Assembly: GCA_023375785.1 (NCBI GenBank)
Contig: SZWC01015257.1
Coordinates: 6,841 to 65,619, forward strand
Source of the DNA: Penium margaritaceum
Taxonomy: Eukaryota; Streptophyta; Zygnematophyceae; Desmidiales; Peniaceae
Direction of reading: 5' to 3'
Length of the DNA stretch: 58,779 nt
The notes under the pieces are model-generated. The model had not been told where the DNA came from and searched no databases. It saw only the letters and a list, made by a program, of their open reading frames with translations. Below are positions 1 to 10,622 of the stretch, one piece after another. The position numbers and the translations under genes are program-made. The first letter of the stretch is position 1, and each line of letters opens with the position of its first letter.

Positions 1-1
1 C

Positions 2-939
2 TGTCTCGACTGTGCTCAAGGCAAAATGCACCGCTCCCCATTCTCCACTTCTGAGTCTCGCACGTCTCACCCACTTGACCTTCTACACGCTGATGTCATG
101 GGACCCCTTGCCCATGACGCCCTTGGGGGTGTCGGACGTTATGTCCTCTGTCTCACAGACGATTTCTCTCGGATGCGCTGGGTTTTTGCCCTTCGGCAAA
201 AGAGTGACGTCTGTTCCACACTTGAGTCGTGGCTACCACAGGCTGAACTGGCCTGTGGTCGCCGGCTCAAAGTCTTTCGCTGTGACCGTGGTGGCGAGTT
301 CATGGGTCCCACCGCTTGCTTCCTCACCTCTCGTGGGGTTTGTATGGAGCCCTCGGCACCTTACACACCCCAGCAGAACGGTGTCTCGGAACGCTGGAAT
401 CGCACCCTTGCTGATGGAGTTCGTACTCTCCTCAGCGAGTCCTCTCTCTCTTCCGTCTTTTCCTTCGAGGCCATGTGCTACATGACCTGGGTATGGAACC
501 GTGTCCCCCACGGTCCCCTTCTTCGCCACATCACCCCCTTTGAGCGCTGGTATGGCCGCCGTGCTGACCTCCGTCTGGCTCGTGTCTGGGGCTGTGTGGC
601 TGCTGTCTGGTTGCCAGAGGACTCCCGTGATGGCAAACTGAGTCCTCGTGCGCGCCTCTGCACGTTTCTTGGTGTCTCTGCCATGTCTAAGGCATGGCGT
701 TTCTGGGACCCCGACCACTCCCGTGTCATCGAGTCACGTGACGCCCTCTTCTTTGAGGATGTCTTTCCCCGTGACCTGTCCCATGTCCCTCCTCCGTCGT
801 CTCTCTCCTCGCTTCGTCGGCTTGGGGGGGGTGGATCTATTCCAGCCTCCGATCTCCGTGCGTCCACGTCTTCTCCTCAGACAGCGTCCCCTGTTATCAC
901 TCCTACGGACAGTGACGAGGACTCAGTCTCCTCCAGGTC
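2..939 (+). CDS. copia integrase (partial, C0)
   Basis: This is the integrase of the C0 polyprotein, which joins element cDNA to chromosomal DNA. The frame is already open at base 2. It begins inside the Cys end of the zinc-binding pre-integrase domain (CLDCAQGKMHRS). The three catalytic residues are readable: Asp in HADVMGP, Asp in RCDRGGEF and Glu in GVSERWNR. The copia C-terminal landmarks follow (VWGCVA, FLGVS, WRFWDPDHSRVIESRDALFFED), then a Ser/Pro-rich linker. No stop or frameshift occurs before the n at 940. The product stops at the gap, before reverse transcriptase begins. It could still supply integrase in trans if the gap hides intact sequence. Confidence 0.88.
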
Positions 940-940
940 N
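940..940. other. assembly gap (n) between integrase and RT
   Basis: A single n separates the integrase linker from ARLTAKGFSQ, which is already within reverse transcriptase. The flanks are not duplicated, unlike the other four gaps. In the related element C4 the corresponding stretch (about 10000-10890) is several hundred bases long, so roughly 0.8 kb of linker and RT N-terminus is probably missing here. The frame happens to stay the same across the n. Confidence 0.75.
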
Positions 941-1933
941 GCACGTCTCACAGCAAAGGGGTTCTCCCAGATCCCCGGCGTTGACTTTGATGAGACCTTT
1001 GCACCGGTCGGGAGATACACCACGGCTCGAGCACTCTTGAGTCTCGTCGCCCAGCACGACTGGGAACTGGAGCAGATGGATGTCAACAACGCCTTCTTGC
1101 ACGGGAAGCTCGATGAAGAGATCTACATGATCCAGCCCCCTGGCTTCACCGATGGCACAAGCAAGGTCTGGAGACTGCGTAAAGCCCTCTACGGGCTCAA
1201 GCAGTCCCCGCGATGCTGGAACGTGGAGATCTCCTCGACTCTCGAGCGGGGAGGTTGCCGTCGCAGCACAGTCGATCCAGCGCTCTTCTTGAGCGCCCCC
1301 TCAGAGCCGTTTGTGGCAGTGTTGGTCTATGTTGATGACCTGCTCATTGCCTCACCCAGCCCGGCAGCTGTCCAGTCAGTGAAAGACCTGCTGCAGTCTG
1401 TGTACAAGATGAAGGACCTAGGTCCTGCACGGGTGTTTTTGGGGATGGAGCTTGAGCGTGATCGTCAGCGTCGCACCCTGCACGTGCACCAGGCCGCGTA
1501 CATACGCACGCTGGGGGAGCGTTTTGCTCCTCTGCTCGCAGACGTTCCCACCGCGTCCACACCAATGACTCGAGCAGGTCAACGCCTGCTGAAGTCATTG
1601 GACTCAGCACAGCTGGGAGAGCTTGTCGACGTCACCGACTACCTTAGTGTTGTCGGTTCCCTCATGTATCTCGCCACCACCACTAGGGCAGATGTGGCCT
1701 TCGCGGTCAACTTCCTTGCCCAGTTCTCACAGCAGCCTCGGCAGAAGCATCTCGAGGCCGCACTGCGCGTCGTCCGCTACGCGTTGTCCACTGCACGCGT
1801 AGGACTCTGCTACCGTGCTCAGCCCTCTGTAGTCGTTGACGGCTACACAGACAGCGACTGGGCACATGACACAGATGCTCGCAGCCGCACTGGTTACATC
1901 TTCCTCGTCGGGGGGACTGCAGTCTCCTGGAAG
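941..1933 (+). CDS. copia reverse transcriptase and start of RNase H (C0)
   Basis: Reverse transcriptase copies element RNA into DNA in virus-like particles. Visible motifs in order are ARLTAKGFSQ, FDETFAPVGRYTT, the first catalytic Asp in EQMDVNNAFLHG, KALYGLKQSPRCW, the YVDD active site in VLVYVDDLLIAS, and VYKMKDLGPARVFLGMEL. The RT to RNase H connection (SLMYLATTTRADVAFAV) and RNase H start (YTDSDWAHDTDARSRTGY) follow. There are no internal stops and all visible catalytic residues are present. The N-terminus is lost at the gap at 940, and the C-terminus runs into the n at 1934, where the sequence restarts as a duplicate. Confidence 0.9.
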
Positions 1934-2264
1934 NTCAGCACAGCTGGGAGAGCCTGTCGACGTCACCGACTACCTTAGTGTTGTCGGCTCCCTCATGTAT
2001 CTCGCCACCACCACTAGGGCAGATGTGGCCTTCGCGGTCAACTTCCTTGCCCAGTTCTCACAGCAGCCTCGGCAGAAGCATCTCGAGGCCGCACTGCGCG
2101 TCGTCCGCTACGCGTTGTCCACTGCACGCGTAGGACTCTGCTACCGTGCTCAGCCCTCTGTAGTCGTTGACGGCTACACAGACAGCGACTGGGCACATGA
2201 CACAGATGCTCGCAGCCGCACTGGTTATATCTTTCTCGTCGGGGGGACTGCAGTCTCCTGGAAG
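1604..2264. repeat. 330-bp duplicated contig ends around n at 1934
   Basis: Bases 1604-1933 and 1935-2264 are the same 330 bp with a handful of substitutions, for example the base after GAGC near the left end. The n sits exactly between them. The first copy stops at GTCTCCTGGAAG and the second continues from that point into AGTGGAAAACAGGG. An overlap of two unmerged contigs or haplotypes explains this better than a biological duplication. Confidence 0.9.
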
Positions 2265-2645
2265 AGTGGAAAACAGGGTTGTGTTGCTAGGAGCTCCAGT
2301 GAGGCAGAGTATGTGGCACTGGGTGCAGGTACGTGTGAGAGTGTTTGGCTGTCCCGCTTGTTGCAGCAGTTGCGTGTTCCCATTCATTGCATCACCCTGC
2401 GCTGTGACAACCAGAGTGCAAAGGCAATCGCTGAGCACGATGGCATGCATCACTCTCGCACTAAGCACATCAACATTGAGCATCACTTTGTACGCGAGCG
2501 CATTGCTGCTGGTGAAGTTCAGGTCGTCTGGGTCGACACTCGTCAACAGCGTGCAGACTTTCTCACCAAAGCGTTCAGCAGTGGAATGTTCAAAGCGGCC
2601 GTGCATGCTGTTGGCTTGCTGCGCTCTCGTGACGCCGCCGGTTGA
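1935..2645 (+). CDS. copia RNase H (C0, C-terminal end of pol)
   Basis: RNase H removes template RNA during reverse transcription. The segment repeats the end of RT, then gives a complete RNase H: TDSDWAHD, the Glu-containing SSSEAEYVALG, RCDNQSAKAIAEHD, SRTKHINIEHHFVRE and the terminal VDTRQQRADFLTKAF. It ends at a TGA at 2643-2645, directly before the non-coding run to the LTR. When the duplicated 330 bp is removed it is in frame with the upstream RT, so the pol frame was originally continuous. Confidence 0.9.
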   Translation, partial: SAQLGEPVDVTDYLSVVGSLMYLATTTRADVAFAVNFLAQFSQQPRQKHLEAALRVVRYALSTARVGLCYRAQPSVVVDGYTDSDWAHDTDARSRTGYIFLVGGTAVSWKSGKQGCVARSSSEAEYVALGAGTCESVWLSRLLQQLRVPIHCITLRCDNQSAKAIAEHDGMHHSRTKHINIEHHFVRERIAAGEVQVVWVDTRQQRADFLTKAFSSGMFKAAVHAVGLLRSRDAAG

Positions 2646-2692
2646 TGTGATCCCTGTGTTGTTCACCTCGTTCCATGTTTTCGTGTGTGTGT

Positions 2693-3201
2693 GGCCTGTC
2701 CGCCTGTGGGTCATGGGGGAGTGTTGGTAATTGTCACAAACACGCGCAAGTGCCCTCTTGTCTCCATTCATACACACACCTCACCACTGCAGGTGATTGA
2801 TCTGGATTAAGGCTCCCTGGTGCAAGACTGTGGTGCAGCATGAAGAACACAGAGGATTTGCCTCCCTCAAGCTGCTAAGTGGTGGCTTCAGCACCAGTCT
2901 TGCCACATGCCTTAGTTTAGTAATACACTCATATACTGAGAGGGGANGGCCTGTTCGCCTGTGGGTCATGGGGGAGTGTTGGTTATTGTCACAAACACGC
3001 GCAAGTGCCCTCTTGTCTCCATTCATACACACACCTCACCACTGCAGGTGATTGATCTGGATTAAGGCTCCCTGGTGCAAGACTGTGGTGCAGCATGAAG
3101 AACACAGAGGATTTGCCTCCCTCAAGCTGCTAAGTGGTGGCTTCAGCACCAGTCTTGCCACATGCCTTAGTTTAGTAATACACTCGTATACTGAGAGGGG
3201 A
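2693..3201. repeat. 254-bp duplicated contig ends around n at 2947
   Basis: Bases 2693-2946 and 2948-3201 are the same 254 bp with about three substitutions, again with the n exactly between the copies. The duplicated piece contains the polypurine tract and the first part of the LTR. Without this correction one would count two LTR starts (2722 and 2977) where there is one. Confidence 0.9.
2967..2976 (+). promoter_or_regulatory. polypurine tract of C0
   Basis: The purine run ATGGGGGAG lies immediately before the LTR start TGTTGG. This is the expected primer site for plus-strand DNA synthesis. A duplicate copy lies at 2713-2721 because of the assembly overlap. Confidence 0.7.
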
Positions 3202-3471
3202 TACAACTTGTGGGAATGCATGCTTGTTAGTTGATTGCATGCTTGCATGTTCCTAGAGTGGTGAACCGGGTTGCTAATCCCTCGGGACCACACGTTCGGC
3301 TTGTGCCGGCGTGTGAGAAACCGCCTGGAGCTCGTTCGCTCCAGGGTCGGGTTCGATCCCTGGGTGGCGTACGGGCCCCACGACGATTGTCTCGCGTGGG
3401 TGGCCCGGTCAACCGGCTCTCACCACCTCGCTCACACTCACTCGCTTGTCAATCTGTGACTTGTTACTACA
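2977..3471 (+). repeat. 3' LTR of C0 (right edge approximate)
   Basis: The LTR begins TGTTGG directly after the polypurine tract. Inside are a GCATGCTTG short repeat near 3217-3248 and a tRNA-like segment at 3252-3385. The right edge is placed at TACTACA (3471) only because an LTR should end in CA. With the 5' LTR outside the window the edge and target duplication cannot be checked. Confidence 0.6.
3252..3385 (+). other. tRNA-Ser-like structured segment (SINE-like)
   Basis: AGTGGTGAACC resembles a tRNA A box region, TTGCTAA is the anticodon loop of tRNA-Ser(GCU), and GGTTCGATCCC (3350-3360) is a B box match. Between them are two strong hairpins: CCTGGAGC/GCTCCAGG, and ACACG...CGTGT enclosing CGGC/GCCG. 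A/B box spacing is near 90 bp, longer than a normal tRNA but possible with an enlarged variable arm. No paired acceptor stem was found, so a working tRNA gene is unlikely. A tRNA-derived SINE piece or an internal pol III-like signal are the options. Confidence 0.4.
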
Positions 3472-6150
3472 TTTTCTAGTCGTGAGCGTTCCCCGATCCA
3501 TGGCGTACGTTGTTGCTCGTCACCTGCTTTCTTGCTAGCCTAGCAACCACGCCCACCTACACACTCATGTCTCGAACATTCATAGGCAGTTGCTCTGAGT
3601 TGTATAAGGTTTGCCGAGATTCAGGCAGCCATGACATTGCTTGATGAAGTTTCATGTTGATTCCGACTGCACGACTGTGTTCGCTGAGGACATCTTTTGG
3701 TACGGTTAAGTTTCACGAAAAATGGACGAAGCCTGGATTTGGGGTTGTCGGTCCTCTGGCAGGGCTCACCAAGAAAACCCCACAAACGACAAATGGTGCA
3801 TTTTCCTGATTGGTCAGTAGAATGAGTAACAAGCTCAACAAAGGTGAGGACCTAGGTTAGTGTGGGATGAGCCTCTCACCAACAATTATTCTAACTGCTA
3901 ACTCAATTGTTACTCACTTTCCGTTGCCAAGTCTTACAATTAAGACAAGTACAATTTTCCCTCTCACAACTGAGCAGCTAGCGCTGCTCAGGCGGTAAGT
4001 CCGAATGCAGCAGGCCACGCACTTCGGTCGAAGTGCGTGAGACGGCAGAAAATGGTCTTGTCTAGACTGGCGCATCATTGTTTCCATTTTGGCATCAGAG
4101 CCAAAGCGTAGCAGAAGCAACAGACTGAGCAGCAGCAGCGGCTTACAGGTGCCAGTCAACGTTGGCGGACCTCCATATGCGCTAGTGCGGGGGAAAATCT
4201 GCCGAATTTTTGCAGGCAGAGTTAGCCTCATTCCTAGTGGTGGCTTTAAAACTCTCCCGAAGGGATGAAAATGGTCCCGAAATGTTTTTCACAGCATTGA
4301 CCCCACGGTGGTGGTAGTGTAGGCGGTCACGTAGCCAGCGCAAAGTGGCAGAACGCAAATGGTGCAGCCGATGTACGTGGCGACGACACCGCCACGCAGC
4401 AGGGAAGTGCCCTGTTGCTTCCCCGATTTCTATCATGCCCCTCTAGCTCTCTCTTGTACCCAGCGCAGGTTTCTGCCAGGTGCGGCCATGTCAGCAGCTC
4501 TGGAATCAGCGTCGACACACCCGGAAACCCGAGTGCCGGGAAGAGAAGATTCAAATCCCTGCCTCCCTTGCTCCCTCGCTCGATCGCTACCTACCACGCG
4601 GCAGGAGCAACAGGAGTGATACAGCAGCAACACGCAACAGCAGCAGTAGTAGCAACAGCAGCAGCAGCAGTAGCAACAGCAGCAGCAGCAGAGCAGGAGC
4701 AGTAGCAGCATCAGTCGTGCGACAGCTGGACCACCGCACCGCAGTAGCTGTAGTAGCGCAGCATGTACACTCGTAGCAGTAACAACGAGAGCAGCAGCAG
4801 AAACAATAGCGGCAGCAGCAAGAGCAGCATCAGCTGCATAGAAGCTTGTAGCGATCGCAGCAGCAGCACATAGTAGGAGTGCCAGCATCAGCATCGCGCT
4901 ATGGCAGCAGCAGCTCCACGGCGACTGCAGCGGCGCTTGCAGCACCTGCGCACGCTTCCGCATAGCTCTGACGGGCTGCCGGCCACCAACCTGTCCAAAG
5001 AGAAAAAGAATTGGGCATCAATAAATTCCCCCGAATGGGTATCCGATAACTTGTAGGGTACCATAATGCCCCTTCCATTCAAACAAAATAATTGTTTTGC
5101 TTTGACCATTCAAGCACGTAACTAATTGTGCCATTTTGGATGAATCACTCTTCAAATTACAACTTGTGGCATTGGCTGCACGCATGCGTGCATCGGGGTT
5201 ACGTAGTAATACACTGAGGCTGGGTTCAAACATGCTTTCTGCCTTGGAAGCGAATTTTTCTCGACCTTCCCTTCGTGTCGGAGGAGAAGTCGTCGGTCGA
5301 GTCACGTGCTTACTTGCGATGTCCGGTATCTGTTTCTCGAAGAATCCTGGTTGCTGCGCGAAGTTTGTCCAAATCGCACGTTTTTCTCGGATTGGGAGTC
5401 GCTTCCGCAAGAAGAACAGCGCATAGAGAGAGCCTATTGTCCGGACGCAACAGTGATGCAGAAAAAGATACCTAGAAAATACGAGATGGGCTGTCGGTGG
5501 ACAGGAACGACGACCGGAGACAGAATTGCCCTCGCGGAAGTCTTTGTGCAGCGGAGTTTCTGACGTAAGCGCAGATTCTTGGCTACCGAACCGATTGCAT
5601 TGGGTTACTACGTAACCCCAAAAATCCTATTTATGTACACACCATTTCATGTTCCAAACACAGACTCTTAGTGACTGCAAGCGAAACGTGAGATGTCCAC
5701 TTTGCGCACGAAGTCCCCCATGGACTGCACGCGGACGTGGCGCACAACGAACTTCGTGATGAGGTGCGAAGCTAGGGATGAATGAAGGTGCGAGTCTGGC
5801 TGCAATTCCAAAGGCTAAGGCGAGCTGCAAGGTGCGACTTCGCTCGCAACACACGCACTTTCAAGACTTGACAACCGAATTTCTGGGAAAATTAGGAGGA
5901 CGTGAACGGGCTTTTTGACCGAATTCAAGCACAAAAACAATACCAGGGCTTTGGACAAAACAGGTCCAAAATTCCAAGGCTAAAAATCATAGTCGAATAT
6001 AATGGCATTTTATTGAGTTAAAAAAACACTCGAATGGGGCATTACAAAAATTTCGAGAAAAAAAACACAAAAAGTCACTTTTCCTCTTTGTCTCATCTTC
6101 TCTAGAGATGTGGCCATAAAACGTTTCGACAATTTTCACGGTCCTCTCGT
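3472..6150. other. non-coding stretch, no gene recognised
   Basis: Short ORFs occur on both strands but none has a recognisable domain, and none continues the flanking elements. The only structure I see is the CAG-rich tract listed separately and some AT-rich sequence at 5880-6070. It may contain very old LTR material. Confidence 0.6.
4605..4920. repeat. degenerate CAG/AGC microsatellite
   Basis: About 300 bp is dominated by AGC, CAG and CAA triplets with scattered substitutions, with the purest part at 4620-4705. ORFs running through it on both strands are low-complexity Ser/Gln, Ala or Leu/Cys products of the repeat, not genes. Confidence 0.8.
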
Positions 6151-7944
6151 AGTAGACACTACTTTAGTGGCAGCCCACCGCCCGGCACTGGTACCGCTGG
6201 TGCAACGCAGTCAGCCTCTACCAGTGCAACGCCGCCATCTGACCCGGTTGCTGCTCTTCAGTAGCAGGTTGACGATTTGTGCAAATTCCTAGCCACATTA
6301 TGGTCTGCTCAAAAGGTTTCACCCATTCGGCCGCTTCTCCCTGGCCAACCTGGTCCGACGGTCTTTGCTGCGGTACAGACAGCAGCAGCATCAACAGTCC
6401 GTCTCCAGTGACCTAGAGTCTCCAGGCAATACAGCCAGTACTCTGTGCAGGCCACAGAATTTTGAGACACCACCCACCCACCTTGAGGTGGGACAGTTTG
6501 TGTCTTGGGAGCTATTATTCCGCCTGTGGGCTCACGGTGAGGATCTCTGGTCCTACTACGCCCTAAAGCACTACTCCTCCATCCCCGAGCAGTTGTTTGA
6601 CGCCAGCCGTGAAACGAGGGTCCTCGTCCTCGCCGCATCGGAGGGTGATCGCACTGACCTTGAGCCCTTCATCGGCGATCCTATTACCAGCACTGACCCT
6701 CACCCCTGTGAGGCCTGGAGTACCCTCACACGTTCCTACCATGCTTCTGGCCAGGCCGTTATTAGTCGTGTTCTGAGGAGCTTCAGCGGCCTCAAGATGG
6801 GTGACTCCGAGTCTGTCACCACCTATTGGCGCCGCAAGCAAGATCTTCTTTGCCGACTTGGTAAGGCTGGTCCACCTCCGCTAGCCACTCTCCTCACCAT
6901 AAGAACAGCGCAACTCCCGACTACGCAAAGATCCACTTTGACTTCAACCTCGAGCTTCTGGAGGCCATGGCGTCTCAGGGCACTCTGATGTCCTGGTTTG
7001 ATTCCTGGTTCCTGTCATGGAAGGAGGCAATCCAGGACAACCGCTTGTAGCGTGGAGATACGGACGCAGTGGCAGCAGTCAGCACCGCCTCTCCTACGCC
7101 TCCGTCATCTGGGACCCCTGGTGTAGCCGCAGCCACACGTGGTGCTGGCCGCGATAGATGGGGACGTGGGAAAAAGGGGAAGGGGAAGATCGAGCAGCCA
7201 TGGAACAGCAGCTCCTCCCGCGACAACTCTTTTTTTTTTCAACCATTCTGGCCAGAGGGGTCTTGGCTGGTACACCCGTCCTTCACCACCTGACGAGTCC
7301 TGTTTCCTCAATGCCATGTGTCGCGAGCGTGAGCGGTGCCTTGGTACCGCTTCAGCCGCCAATTCTGCTCCTGTTGGTGCTTCTTCCACTCCCTCAGCGA
7401 CCTCAGTGGCTGCTTCCTACACAGGCACCGCATCAGTAGTGACTGGGTCCCCTGCTCCTCCCATGCCTCTCTTCGGGCCAGTTGCTGCATGGACTCCTTA
7501 TCCGATGTGGTCACCTCCATCGTCGTAGCTGAGTGGAACCTTGGCGCCTCCCTCCGGCGTGACCACGCTGTAGTACCTCCCGACTATTGGGCCCTCTGCT
7601 CGCAAGTGCCAGTAGGAGCAGTTCATCAGGCACTACCTCGGCATCCCCCCTCATCGGCCCCTGGGAAGTACGAGTTGTATGTATGCTAGCCAGGAGGTCA
7701 CATACAGTTGTCAGACTAAGAGTGCTCTCCGCGGTGATCCTCCCGTGGATGACCGTCGTGTTCCTACCCCCGCCTTGGATGATCTGGCTTGGCTTGACAA
7801 CTGGCACGCACGTTTCTCCTCTCCTTCTCACGCACAACGCCTGTTGTCCGCGTCATGTCTGGTCGTTCAGTGCAACGTTACCACGTCTTTCCATGAACAA
7901 GATGGCACCTAGATCATTGAATCCAGCGCTACACATCACATGAC
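6150..7944 (+). pseudogene. copia gag and start of protease (C4)
   Basis: Gag forms the virus-like particle. Pieces in three frames resemble copia gag: an Ala/Ser/Thr/Pro-rich N-terminus (about 6170-6360), a helical core at 6365-6880 with AWSTLTRSYHASGQAVISR and ESVTTYWRRKQDLLCRLG, then ELLEAMASQGTLMSWFDSW, and a basic tail with RGKKGKGK. No clear CCHC zinc knuckle remains. The protease active site is visible at 7912-7944 as IIESSATHHMT, a decayed form of the usual WIIDSGA motif with the Trp codon now TAG and Gly replaced by Ser. Coding stops at the solo LTR and resumes after it. Not functional. Confidence 0.75.
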
Positions 7945-8642
7945 TGTCAGGAAAACGTGGTGAACCTGAACACGGAGCAGAAGCGGAGGGTGAGGAACGC
8001 ACACACAAAGAAGGAGAAGGGATTGGAGCGGAAGCGGAAACGCAGAACTGAATGATGAAATTCATTGAAAGAGGCAAAAGGGTACATTGAGCACTACATG
8101 TTTAAGTACTATTTCCTAGGCCTAGGCCCTGCCTCTATCTTTAGAGCGAGTACGCCCACTACGGTGGGCGGTGCGATGCGTGCAGCCGCAGCCACCATTC
8201 TGCTGCTGAGAGAGGTGGAGTCACTTCGCGACTCCACGAGAGAGCTACGGGGAACCACACCGGTCGTGCTCCAAGAGCTGCAGAGTCGTCAGGACCGTGG
8301 AAACATCTGTCTTTTAGTGGGGACCGGGGCGCATCCGGCTGGGTAGGAAGGCGGGGGCACGATCTCATGTTGCCGTTGATTTGGCGCGAGGTTCGTTGCT
8401 TGGTGGACGGCGGGCGTGGTTCCGGACTGTTGGGGATGATGCCGGTTGGACCGTTGGCCGGCTGGTCGGTGGCGCAAGAGGGGCTCGTTCGGCTTTGCCG
8501 CCTGAGCCGTTGGCAGGCAATGCCAGAGAGATGAACCCGGGAGTGGAGTTTTCCGGCGAGGAGGACCCGGAGGGGAGTGGGGTAGACAGAGAAGAGGATG
8601 AATCCGGGTCGAGGGATTGTGGCAGTGGAAGATATTCTGACA
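7945..8642. repeat. solo LTR with 5-bp target duplication, inside C4 protease
   Basis: The 698-bp segment begins TGTCAGG and ends TCTGACA and is flanked by ATGAC on both sides (7940-7944 and 8643-8647). Removing it with one ATGAC restores a continuous protease reading from HHM into TSCHKAFNMLGPDGDV and on to VKLLPVGGVGVVRF. This is what an LTR left by recombination between two LTRs looks like. It codes for nothing recognisable. Its orientation and parent family were not determined. Confidence 0.9.
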
Positions 8643-9441
8643 ATGACGTCTTGTCACAAGGCATTCAATATGCTTGGCCCGGATGGCGATGTCTAGAGTG
8701 TTTGGACTGGATCCGTTAAGCTGCTTCCTGTTGGTGGTGTTGGTGTTGTCCGTTTTTCGGGTCCGTCTGGTGACATCCATGTCACTGATGTACTGTATGT
8801 GCCTGGCCTTAAGTGCAGCCTTCAATTTTTCACTGCTCTTGACCGCATGAGCATGGATGCTTTGCACCTGCGTGGTGTCAACACAGTCACTCTTCATCAA
8901 CCTGGTCGTGTGATGTTACGTGTAGAGTCTCATGATGTCTTGTGGTACGTCATTTGTTTGTCTTCTGTGTCCTCACCCCTGTCTTTGGACGGGACGCACG
9001 TCTTTGTCACGAGCACCTTGTCCGCACAACATACTCACCTCCTCCACCATCGCTTGTGCCACGTGCACAACTCTACCGTTCATAGCATGCTCCGCATGGA
9101 GCGTGCCCTTGGCCTTGATCCACCTACCTTTCAGTTGCCTTGCAAAACTGAATGCATCCACTGTGCTCAGGGCAAAATGCACAGGTCATCTTATCCTGTC
9201 GCCTCTTCCCGCGCTCCGCACAACTTGAGCTGGTCCATTTTGACCTCATGGAACCCTTTCCTATCGAGTCTGTTGCGGAGCCGTACTCACCATCACTGAC
9301 GACTACTCACGTTTTTTATGGGAGTTCTACCTCTGGCAGAAGAGCGATGCAGCGACTACAATTCATAATTGGCTCCTCGTTGTAGAGCGTGAGTGTGGTC
9401 ATCCCCTTTCCTGCTTCTTTTCTGACCAAGGTGGTGAGTTT
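8643..9441 (+). pseudogene. copia protease C-half and integrase N-half (C4)
   Basis: After the solo LTR the protease continues to the conserved DVLYVPGLK. The pre-integrase zinc-binding domain follows, with HHRLCHVHN as its His pair and CIHCAQGKMHRS as its Cys pair. The integrase core then starts with FDLMEP, where the first catalytic Asp is kept. Frames shift near 9230 and 9300, and a stop precedes SDQGGEFVGE, which holds the second catalytic Asp. The order and sequence match C0. Confidence 0.8.
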
Positions 9442-10425
9442 GTGGGGGAGGCGGATGCTCTTCTCAAGATCCATGATGTCAGACATGAGACATCTGCGCC
9501 TTACACTCCAGAGCAGAACGGTGTCTCTGAGCGCTTGAACCGCAACATGGCTGATGTGGTCTTCACTATGTGTATTGAGTCTGGTTTATTCGAGGGCTTC
9601 TTTTTCGAGGCCATGTCATACATGACTTGGGTTTGGAACAGATTTCCCCATGGTCCCTTGCCCCGTCCTGTCACTCCCTTCAAGTCTTGGTGTCGACAGC
9701 GTGTAGATCTTCGTCTTGCACACGTCAGGGATTGTGTCACCAGCGTCTGGCTCCCAGAGGACCGGCGAGACGACAAGCTGGCTCCGCGTGGTCGTCTCTA
9801 TACTTTGCTCGGGGTGTCTCGTCAGTTGAAAGCCTGGAGGTTTTGGGATCCTTTCCGATATTGCATCATCGATTCGTGTGATGCCCTGTTCTTTCAGGAG
9901 ATTTTTTCATGCAATATCCCTTTTGTACGTGTCGGGATCCTTCCACGCCTATCGCTGCCATCGCATGGGGGAGACTCGACACCAGTGCACGATGTTGCTC
10001 CCTGTCCATCGGTGTTCAGAGTCCCTGGTTCCACTGTGTCACCTACGCCTCTACACATACCAAACACTCCCACTGCACCAGAGTCTATAGCTAAGTCTGT
10101 TCCTTACACTGCTGACCACGCATCCAAGTCCACCTCTTTGGCCACTAAGTCTGCCCACCAGGCGACTGAGTCCACCTCTTTGGTCGCTCACTTCGCCAAC
10201 CAGGCAACCGAGTCCACCTCTTCGGCCGTGGACTCCGCCATCCAGGCGACCAATTCAATCACTCTGGTCACTGCCTCAGTTGACCAGACGAAGCATTGTT
10301 CCTGCTTTTGTCACTCCAGTGACCCGTCGTGTCCTTGCCTCCTCGACCCTAGCACACCAACTCCTCTAGTGTTGGTCCGATATACTCACGCACTCCTGGT
10401 GGTTGTTTTCGTCCACATTCCCTAG
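9442..10425 (+). pseudogene. copia integrase C-half and linker (C4)
   Basis: This is a 327-codon open stretch. It holds the third catalytic residue (Glu in NGVSERLNR), then FFEAMSYMTWVWNR, PVTPFKSW, TLLGVS and AWRFWDPFRYCIIDSCDALFF, all closely matching C0. The last third is a Ser/Thr/Ala-rich linker containing a 42-bp tandem repeat. The surviving frame is long for so old an element, but upstream and downstream breaks prevent a full polyprotein. Confidence 0.85.
10126..10290 (+). repeat. 42-bp in-frame tandem repeat in integrase-RT linker
   Basis: TCCACCTCTTTG or close variants recur at 10129, 10171 and 10213, exactly 42 bp apart, with a fourth diverged unit after that. Each unit encodes 14 residues of the form SAxQATESTSLxxx. 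Because 42 is a multiple of 3 the frame is kept. Confidence 0.85.
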
Positions 10426-10622
10426 TGCCTCCATCAGGCATGCGTCTTGCCATCGTTCGTTCCCGGCCAGTAGCCTCTGTCCCACGCCCCCTTCTCATAC
10501 TGTGGTGAGTGGAGATACAGGGACAAAGACGTTGGGTCTGACTGCCCTTTCCATCGTCACAACAGACCCTCATACCGGATCCTCATAGGGTTATGCCCTG
10601 ATTTATCAGGAGCATCAACACA

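Larger units (their letters stand above)
1..3471 (+). mobile_element. Ty1/copia LTR retrotransposon C0, 5' part outside window
   Basis: The gene order is integrase, reverse transcriptase, RNase H, then a polypurine tract and a TGTTGG-starting LTR, which is the copia order. The 5' LTR, gag and protease lie before base 1. Three n characters (940, 1934, 2947) interrupt it. Two of them duplicate flanking sequence, so the element is shorter than drawn. Apart from the gaps the reading frame is open throughout, so this copy is much younger than its relative C4. The LTR right edge is not certain; TACTACA near 3471 is the best candidate. Confidence 0.9.

Noticed and set aside
1617..2270. Tandem duplication of the RT/RNase H region in C0
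   Set aside because: The two 330-bp copies meet exactly at an n and the frame is continuous if one is removed; an assembly overlap is the simpler reading.
2722..3201. Two adjacent LTR starts in C0
   Set aside because: The same artefact at the n at 2947; only one polypurine tract/LTR junction exists.
4433..4963. 176-codon minus-strand ORF, Ala/Cys/Leu-rich
   Set aside because: Produced by the CAG-rich microsatellite; no domain.
8289..8900. 203-codon minus-strand ORF across the C4 solo LTR
   Set aside because: It spans the LTR edge and target duplication, so it cannot be an ancestral gene.
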